This document shows positions 56,866 through 64,000 of a stretch of 64,000 nucleotides of DNA, in pieces. The position numbers and the translations under genes were made by a program. The DNA comes from Aphrophora alni (lineage: Eukaryota > Arthropoda > Insecta > Hemiptera > Aphrophoridae), in NCBI GenBank assembly GCA_963513935.1, contig OY740777.1, forward strand, positions 18,757,271 to 18,821,270, written 5' to 3'. A model generated the notes under the pieces. That model was not told the origin of the DNA, did no database searches, and saw only the letters and a list, made by a program, of their open reading frames with translations. How positions within the stretch are numbered: position 1 is the stretch's first letter; each line of letters opens with the position of its first letter.

Positions 56866-57130
56866 GATGGGCACCATCATGGTAATTACTCAGCCCACAC
56901 AATGTATCCCCCAAGTAATGCTCACAAGTTAGTTTCTTGGGCCTTGTAGAAAATGTTAAGTTGTATTGTGTCAGTGTCTCAACAGTAGTGGACTTCAAAG
57001 CTTTACCTATGTGAAAAATCATCTACTCGCCTGCTCGTATCGGTCCTGGATCTATTAAATATAGGAATACTATAGGTACTCACATTTTGTAGGGAGATCC
57101 GAAGTTACATTTTTTTTAAAAATAAATTCG
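56866..57130 (-). mobile_element. Family B 3' part, copy 6
   Basis: CACCATCATGGTAATTACTC, GTTTCTTGGGCCTTGTAGAA, AATGTTAAGTTGTATTG and CTACTCGCCTGCTCGTATCG. It is arranged head to head with the next copy. Confidence 0.6.
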
Positions 57131-57139
57131 CTATATGCC

Positions 57140-57530
57140 AACATAGAAATTTGTGGTTGGTTATTGAACTTATAACACATTAAATTAGATAAAAATGTCA
57201 AATAGCGATCATTTTAAACAGTTTTTTGTAAATATCTTGTGTTATTCAACTTATAAAATACTTAAGTAAAAATGAATAAATTTCAATTCTGCATGTAATT
57301 GTATCAAAATTACGATGAGAATTGGCAAAAATAAAATAAATGCAATTTACAACTCTTTCTTCTCGGAAGAAAATGTGATATAGCCAAGTCGCCGACACGA
57401 GCGTAGCGAGTGGAAGCTTCTTCCGAAACCCACCAGGTCAGAGACTTACTGTTCAATACATTCAAATCTACGAGGCTGTTAGGTCCTACCCGACGTTACG
57501 TTACATATTGATATACACAATTAAGTAATT
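57140..57530 (+). mobile_element. Dispersed element family B, copy 7
   Basis: TTTCAATTCTGCATGTAATT, GATATAGCCAAGTCGCCGAC, CACGAGCGTAGCGAGTGGAA, TTAGGTCCTACCCGACGTTA in family order. Confidence 0.65.
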
Positions 57531-57544
57531 CAACAACGTGTGTT

Positions 57545-57979
57545 TTTAAAGAAATATTTATTATTATTTATATTATTACAACCGATTTATTAATCATATT
57601 GTAATTATTTATTTTTACGACCGTAGACCAAAACAATTGCGTAGCCACAGTCAATTTTTCAATATTATACAAACATCACATCCATCATGTGAAGACCCCG
57701 GCATAGAGTGCTAAAACTCCTCCATATTGTAAAAGTATCTAGACAATATTAGTTGAGGCGGTTTTTTTTTTTAAATTATAAAAACATCTTGATGGTTTTT
57801 AATGTTCTGTGGGAGCTTATTTATCAGTCTAGCACCAGCCTGGGAAGAAAGTTAGCTATATGAATTCAATCTGTTCTGTCCAGCACGATAATTACTAGCT
57901 TGTCTGGTACTATAACTATATATATAGTCTTTATTTTAAATATGCTTACATTTGAACTTGTAGTAGAGTATCACCTCAA

Positions 57980-58033
<54 letters not shown>

Positions 58034-58200
58034 GGGAGTGTAAGAACTCCAAACTCTTTAAACACAAGTCTACTTGACTCAGCTTTTTAAGACCAGCTAT
58101 AAGCTCTATAGCTTTTTTTTTTTTCAGGTCAAAAACTCCGAACTTTTTCCGAACTGACAAATCTCCCCAAACTAAGAGTAATTTCAATACATATAATTAA
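57545..58200 (-). pseudogene. Decayed jockey-like retrotransposon, interrupted by (TA)n
   Basis: On the - strand from about 58187: LLVWGDLSVRKKFGVFDLKK, KKAIELIAGLKKLSQVDLCL, KSLEFLHS, a long (IY)n run, LEVILYYKFKCKHI, then after frameshifts STRQASNYRAG, QAGARLINKLPQNIKNHQDV and YNMEEF near 57710. These match 'WG....V...QKKAIR.IAG......C...FK.L..LTL..LYI.E.I.Y.K', 'TR......', 'AGxxLxNxLPxxIK' and 'FYxxEEF'. An (AAT)n-rich 3' tail lies at 57545-57575. The (TA)n run falls exactly at the conserved '-YILE-' position and stays in frame. Confidence 0.85.
57981..58031. repeat. (TA)n microsatellite inside the retrotransposon frame
   Basis: About 25 TA units encoding alternating Ile-Tyr in the - strand reading frame. 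Confidence 0.97.
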
Positions 58201-58429
58201 AGCACTAAGTTCTAGTTTTGGTAATTTTCAATCTTCGAAAAAGCGCAGTATTGTCAATCATTTTTCTTAAATCTTCATTTTTATGAATGGGAAGCCTTTG
58301 TTTCCATTTCCCTGCATTAGAATTTATTACGTTTTCCATCCTTAAGTTTCTACGAGAATTATCATTTCCTATGTACTAAAATAATACCATAATTGAGGTT
58401 GTAAATAAACTATCACCTCAGAGTACTAC

Positions 58430-59270
58430 CTCATCATCCACCAACAAAATAGTCATGAAAATCAAAATTCCTGTCACAGTCCATTTTAATGCATGTACCA
58501 TTTCATTCATCAAACCTAAGTATATATAATCACCAGAATTGTAACCCATACAATTTTAAAATACGTGGTGCATATGTGTTATTAAAGTGCAGAGCAAATA
58601 TATATAATTACAAAATGATGTGAATAAATAGAATTAAGAAAATAGTTTCTATAGGCAAGGGAAGAAAAACAAGGTGAAGAGGTTTATTGGTATTATTGTT
58701 GGAGAGGACATCAAACTATATACATTTTAACAAGGGTTTTGAAAATAATAAATAATATTTTAAATAACTAAAAAGGATACACAAGTTTATCACTGCAGAT
58801 AAAAGACACTTAATGACCAGTTATAATAATCACAGTTAAATTTGTACAAAAATATTTGGTAACTATAAATATCAGCAATCTGATAAATGGCCAGAAAAAG
58901 TTAAACATTCATCAAAAATAGCTATTTAAATAATACCGTCTTGTGTTCATAAACTATCAACCATAAAAAAAAATAAAGGACATACCGATCAACTGACTCT
59001 TAAGCCATAATTGATTTTTTCTATTATTCAGAATATTGTAAAATTAACATACATTCATCCAAAGCCATAAGTATCACTAAATAATTTTATTAGTATTAAG
59101 TTTTTCTTTATAAGATTTATTTGAAACAATTGATATTTTTCTTGTTATCACTTCAACATTTTACCCATATACATAAAAAGTATCTGGCCGAGCCAATTTA
59201 AAAAAAAACAATACCCGAGTAAAACGAAATGTGTTTATATGATTTAAACCTGTAAAATGATTTATCCCAT
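58430..59270 (-). repeat. About 0.8-kb repeat, copy 2 of an inverted pair
   Basis: Reverse complement of 45380-46180: TTGGAGAGGACATCAAACTA, AATAGCTATTTAAATAATAC, TTGTGTTCATAAACTATC, GACATACCGATCAACTGACT, TTTATTTGAAACAATTGATA, TTAAACCTGTAAAATGATTT. No open frame. Confidence 0.85.
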
Positions 59271-59820
59271 CTCCAACTAGAGTTTATTTATAGTACCAAG
59301 GATAATTTATTAGGATGATTCTGTAATGTTTGTATAATATTTGCATTAGTGTTCTTAGTAAATCCAAAGCTGGATGCCACGAATACTGTGTAACATCCGT
59401 TTTAAACAAACTTACCCCATACTACGTATAAATAACCTTTGTCTACCAATACAATAAGTGGCTCTAAATTGGTTTCAGAGTTTGTTATCATTCGGAGAGC
59501 AAAAATATCGGATTGGGGAACAGTTAAGTTCATCCCAAATTATTAAAGTTCCTCTAGGGTGGGTGATTTCTGCAGTTATTTTAATTGATTTATTACAACT
59601 TTATTTTCAACTACAATAAGTACTTTTGCTGATGATATCGCGTTTTATTACCACAATGACTTCCACACATTATGGAATATCATTAATAACGAATTAATCA
59701 ATTTGAGAGTTCCAAAAACAAAATACAGGTCAATCTAAAGAAATTGTTGTTTTTTATTGTTCATGTTTTTATTGGTTCCTACTTCCTGGATTGTTAAATT
59801 ATTAATATTTGTATTATATA
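59271..59820. other. Intron 3, unassigned stretch
   Basis: AT-rich; no open frame or element recognised. Confidence 0.4.
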
Positions 59821-59821
59821 C

Positions 59822-60098
59822 TAACCTTCAAACAATCACTTATTTTCTTTTCAGATAGGTCTGACTGCAGTTTCGACATCATACTGTCATTGTCAAAGAC
59901 AAAACTTTTTTTTTTACATTACGCAATTAATTAAATCACATTATACTTAATTTTTTAAAAGGATTTGTTTTAGTGTATGTAATTTATTGTGCAATGTAAA
60001 AAACAAAAAAAAAAAAAAAAAAAAAAAAAACAATGACAGTGTGATGTTGAAACTACAGACATATCTGAAAATAAGTGATTGTTTGAATGTGTTAGTAT
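59822..60098. mobile_element. Fold-back element, family I
   Basis: The left arm (CCTTCAAACAATCACTTATT, TTCAGATAGGTCTGACTGCA, GTTTCGACATCATACTGTCA) and right arm (TGACAGTGTGATGTTGAAAC, TACAGACATATCTGAAAATA, AGTGATTGTTTGAATG) are inverted copies of about 75 bp. A 29-base A run (60002-60030) lies between them. Confidence 0.8.
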
Positions 60099-62500
60099 GA
60101 ATACAAATTTAATTTTTTTTATATATATTGACTCTCCTATTTTATTCGTATTTTGAAGGTTAGTGTAACAAACTACGTAAATTTAAGGATTTCGATTTTC
60201 CATACAATGTAAGTTATTTTTGAGAAAGTAAACTATTTTTAATATTAATGTATCACTCTGGACGAAAAACTAAAGTGGGTGTTCTGGAACACTTTGTAGA
60301 ATTGTTCCTTAGATAAAAATATGATAGAATTTGCAATAAACCTAGATCCGAAATAGCTACTACATTTTCTTTTCTTTTTTTTTTTCTCTTTCTCACGAAA
60401 TATTTATATGATTTGAAGTAGATAATTTGAGTTCAAATTTACTATACAAATTTGTTACGTAGCCTTTTCAAAAAAAGGTTTCTTGTATATTTTAAAAATG
60501 GCGGCAGTTTAAAGGTTTTACCGTTATCTCTAATATTAAATTTATCGTTATTTAAATATCTCTAAAACCGTTAACGTTACATAACATTTTACTTTTTTAA
60601 AGACAAACAAATTGTTTTTATTTATTTTTCTGTACATGAAAAGAACTGAATTATAGGCAAAAAACTAAAAATTTAATTTCTAGGTAGTTGTATACAATAT
60701 CAATATAACCAAAATATTTCTGAACTATAATTAATTAACATAATTAATAATAGCAATAAATTTTATTATCAGAAGTGCTTTAAAAATTAATATGTTGAAT
60801 TTAAACTTTTCAAAATACTAGCAGTTTAAAAACTTTAAAATCAAAATATTTAAAACAATCTTTGGTTCAACGGTCGATACTGGATAGATTTAAGTTGTAC
60901 AACCGTGTTGAAGGTCGTCATTTGACGCAGTTATTTTTAATAGAATGAAATGTTTACCCTGTTTTAAATATTAAGTGTAATAAATAATTATTAATCTACT
61001 AACTATTTATTTATTTAAATAATATATTAAATCGCCTAGCAACAGTTGCAATATTTATATTCTTAAAATATTAATATTTTGCTTATTCCTCACCGAATTG
61101 CTCTAAACCTAATTCGTTTTTGAAATTATATATTTTTTATCTTTCTTTGCATTTTTTTGTGAAAACAACCATTTTTGATTATTTTTACTTCAAAGTTTTT
61201 CAACAGCGGTTATTTTGAAAAGGTTAAATTCAACATTTTCATTTTCAAAACGCTTTGATAATACAATTTATTATTATTATTAATTACGTTAATTAAAATT
61301 TAGAAATATTTTGGTTATAAAACCAATTGTTGATATTGTAGATAACTAACAAGAAATTTAATTTTTAATTTTTCTCCTATAATTCGGTTATCCTGTAATG
61401 TACAGAAAAATACAAAAAACAATACATTTCTCATTAAAAAAGTAAACTTTAATGTTCATTATATACTTTTATAAATTTAACGGTTTTAGAGATATTTAAA
61501 GATAAAAACTTTAAACGGCCGCCATTTTGTAAATATACAAGAGAACGTTCTGATTTTTTGTACTCAGGTAAAAGGCTACATACAAAATTTATATAACATA
61601 TCTTATCTACCTCCAAGGATATAAAGATTTGATGCAAAAACCAAAATGGCGGATAAATGGGAAACTAAACGTTTTAGGAACTATGTTTATTGGAACTTTT
61701 GTCTTATTTTTACCAAAGGAACAATCCTATAAAGCGGTTCTAGAGCTCCGGGACTTTCTGTATACAATATTCACAAGTAAATTAAACTTTCAGTGAGAAA
61801 ATTTTATTGTTTATGAAATATCTGCGTTACAACATTGTACTTTGGGTTAATTAAGTCTTGATTACAATGTGTTCACATCTTGGGAGGGGGGTACTTAAAA
61901 AACGTTATTCGAAAAGTTAAGAACATCCAAAAATCATTTTGTGCGGATTATTAAAAAAAAATGAAATTTCTTCTTTTTGCAAGTTATGTATTACCAATCA
62001 AACATCTTTTGTATTTAAAGTCATAATATTATTTTATATAAGGATTAGAAACAAAGTAATAAAAAAAATTCTTTTTATAAAACAAGAGCACAACCGAAAA
62101 AATTAAATTGCAGAATGTAAAAAAAAAAATCAATATTTAGACAGTCCTTTGGGTATTCGTGCGTAAAATTCTGTAATCAATTGTCTGACAATCTTTAAAA
62201 AAATTGCAAACTGTAAGATCTTTCTTTGCCAATTTTAAGTTTTGTTTTTGTTCCATAAAGGATATAACTTAGATTGGGATTTTTTTTTTAACCAGTGTTG
62301 ACAGTATAGTGTAACTTTTATTTGTTATTAGTGTTAAATTGGGAATTTTTTAGGGGTGGGGTACTCAAAATTTTCAAATAGGAATCCCCATCTAGTGACA
62401 TGACAAATTAAAGGACATAAAAAATACAAAATTAATCTCGCTCAAAAAATATTTATTGGATGAACCTCAGCAAAATGTATTTGAGATTTTTATTAGTATA
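60099..62500. other. Intron 3, AT-rich stretch with old repeat remnants
   Basis: 60470-61770 contains several inverted members of the ACAGAGTG-type family (AAAATGGCGGCAGTTTAAAG at 60496, AACGGCCGCCATTTTGTAAA at 61514, AAAATGGCGGATAAATGGGA at 61643, TCCGGGACTTTCTGTATAC at 61748). The frame at 61449-61637 comes from this repeat. 61800-62500 shows nothing recognised. Confidence 0.45.
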
Positions 62501-62509
62501 AAATATTTT

Positions 62510-62900
62510 AAAGTGTTTAAACAAAATCATGATGAAACATTCTGATTAAAGTAGATATGAATAGGAGATGTAACAACTTTAATACAATTTTCGCTACGCT
62601 CTGTCGGATCTTGTAACTACATACGATTATCAGATTTTCTTTAGAGCGAGTGTTCGGTTTGACAGTAACTTTACTATTTACATCATAGAGAAATGTGACT
62701 GGTACCATTTGATGCAGAATTGAAATCGACAAATATCCATCTAACGTTATAAATTGAATAACACACAAGATGTGACCAAAAACTGTTTAAAATGCCCGAC
62801 ATTTGGAATTTTTATGAATTCCATCTATATGAACACGCTTTAGTCAAATTAGATGTTCCTATCTTAAGTTTTGTTTCCGTTATCGTGCATAGATTGTGTT
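62510..62900 (-). mobile_element. Dispersed element family B, copy 8 (diverged)
   Basis: Reverse-complement traces are TTTTCGCTACGCTCTGTCGG then ATCTTGTAACTA, TTGATGCAGAATTGAAATCG, and TAACACACAAGATGTGACCA. The - frame 62517-62768 is an artefact. Confidence 0.45.
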
Positions 62901-63355
62901 ATTGGAATTTGCTTTTTTTCGTAGTTTTTTAAAATTGCATTCGTTTAAGATTATAGATTCATTGATAACAAAAACTATTTGTAGAAGATACAATTCTTGT
63001 TGACAGTTCCTTTTGCTTTAGAAGTATTTACTCTCAATCAATTAACCACAAACAAACCTGTTCGAGTCACCTCTCCATTCATTTCGTTACCTCTCTGTAT
63101 TTCTTCCGCATGTTCTTTTATACTCTTTTTTGGTAGTATGATGGGAGCCGGTTTCTTCCCCTTCACACTCCGTCCTGTTCATTCATTTGTTGCAGTTGTA
63201 TGATATATTCAACAAATTCTGTTAACATATACAAGGCTAAGTTACCAACTTGAGTGAAACAAATGGAGGCTAATTTAAAGATGATGCTTTACAAGGCCCA
63301 GAACAAAGATTACAAGTAGCATCTAATGAGTCAACTATCGCTCGTATTTTAGTTT
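62901..63355. other. Intron 3, unassigned stretch
   Basis: The frame at 62997-63203 (68 codons) has a hydrophobic centre but no recognised family; it is probably chance. Confidence 0.35.
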
Positions 63356-63359
63356 TCTT

Positions 63360-63800
63360 CGAACTTTTTTGTTCGCAAAGGCACTTCGTTTTCATTAGTT
63401 GTTACTTCCTAACCTAATCTAACCTAACCTATAGCTCGTTAAATTTTATTATTTTTCGAGCTTTTAAAATACCCAAAATTCAAATACTCTGTTCAAATTG
63501 TTCGCAAGGCAATTCGTTTTCATCTATTGTTACGCCCTAATCTAACCTAAACTAATCTCACCTAACATATGGCTCCTTAAATTTTAATATTCTCCGAACT
63601 TTTGAAAAACACTAATTTCAAATACTCTGTTCAAATTGTTCGCAAGGCAATTCGTTTTCATCTATTGTTACGCCCTAATATAACCTAAAATAATCTAACC
63701 TAACCTATAGCTCGTTAAATTTTAATATTTTCCGAACTTTTGAAATACCCAAAATTCAAATACTCTGTTCGAACTGTTCGCAAATTCGTTTTCATTGAAT
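63360..63800. repeat. About 138-bp tandem repeat, 3+ units, with CCTAACCTA motifs
   Basis: GTTCGCAA anchors lie at 63371, 63500, 63638 and about 63776 (129, 138, 138 bp apart). Each unit holds TTCGTTTTCAT, TTGTTACGCCCTAA, a run of CTAACCTA-type pentamers, GCTCGTTAAATTTTA and TTTTCCGAACTTTTGAAA then TACCC. Units are clearly diverged. Confidence 0.9.
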
Positions 63801-64000
63801 GTTTACACTATGCGACGTGTAACGTCATTTAACTATGTCGTAAAATATAGTGTGGCAAAACATGTCAAATCTCAAAAGGTTAATTTGACCCAGAACTGAT
63901 TTGAAGTGTTACGAATCAGCTGTAATTTAATTTGCGAAATTGGTTGCTATGGTAACGAATGTCTAAACTGTTTAAACATTCTAAACACATTCCTGGCACG
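63801..64000. other. Window end, nothing recognised
   Basis: Mixed composition, no frame or repeat. If the channel gene model is right, this is still intron 3. Confidence 0.4.

Noticed and set aside
48740..64000. Next channel exon (expected K-Y-x-V-E-F-L-L)
   Set aside because: No acceptor followed by that coding pattern was found on the + strand; it most likely lies beyond the window.
1..64000. LTR retrotransposons or endogenous viral genes
   Set aside because: No paired long terminal repeats, protease, integrase or capsid motifs were seen; all reverse transcriptase pieces are of the non-LTR type.

Overview
The window looks like a piece of an insect (at least arthropod) nuclear genome. It is AT-rich, has spliced coding exons with very long introns, contains CCTAA/TTAGG pentamers (the ancestral arthropod telomere motif), and is crowded with decayed non-LTR retrotransposons, fold-back elements and tandem satellites. 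No species can be named from the sequence alone. There is no sign of a bacterial-type operon, CRISPR array or intact virus.

One host gene is supported, on the + strand. It has three phase-compatible coding exons: 1646-1759 (start codon at 1656 and signal peptide), 18351-18439 and 48675-48739. Together they encode the first ~85 residues of a Cys-loop ligand-gated chloride channel subunit of the insect type usually annotated as glycine-receptor-like (the CG12344-like group). The remaining ligand-binding domain and all membrane segments must lie downstream of the window, so almost everything from 1760 onward is intron. A fourth exon-like segment, 26254-26351, joins exon 2 in frame and ends in a stop. 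It is the most interesting gene-level candidate: a possible alternative end giving a short secreted product, or a poison exon.

The introns read as an archaeology of mobile DNA. Nine 3'-end fragments of non-LTR retrotransposons are recognisable from reverse transcriptase or RNase H remnants (about 5.0, 9.6, 18.9, 30.7, 37.5, 47.3, 49.2, 55.8 and 57.5 kb). The fragment at 9.6 kb is still open; the others carry stops and frameshifts. A Helitron-like N-terminal relic is likely at 42.9 kb. Several non-coding families recur many times: a ~250-bp family with about ten copies (A), a longer family carrying a GAGCGAAGCGAGTGGA block (B), and a third, old family (C). Fold-back elements lie at 3.5, 8.6, 11.2, 22.8, 23.9, 36.8, 43.1, 50.0, 54.1 and 59.8 kb, and a ~0.8-kb sequence is present twice in opposite orientation (45.4 and 58.4 kb).

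Tandem arrays are conspicuous: 63 bp at 7.1 kb, ~28 bp at 10.9 kb, 45 bp at 12.7 kb, a 209-bp satellite with built-in CCTAA pentamers at 13.5-15.0 kb, degenerate TTAGG at 28.2-28.8 kb, a 103-bp satellite of 17 units at 35.0-36.8 kb, 126 bp at 52.0-53.1 kb and ~138 bp at 63.4-63.8 kb. In at least four places the array visibly grew from inside a dispersed element whose unexpanded copy lies elsewhere in the window. That recurring pattern is the main structural story here.
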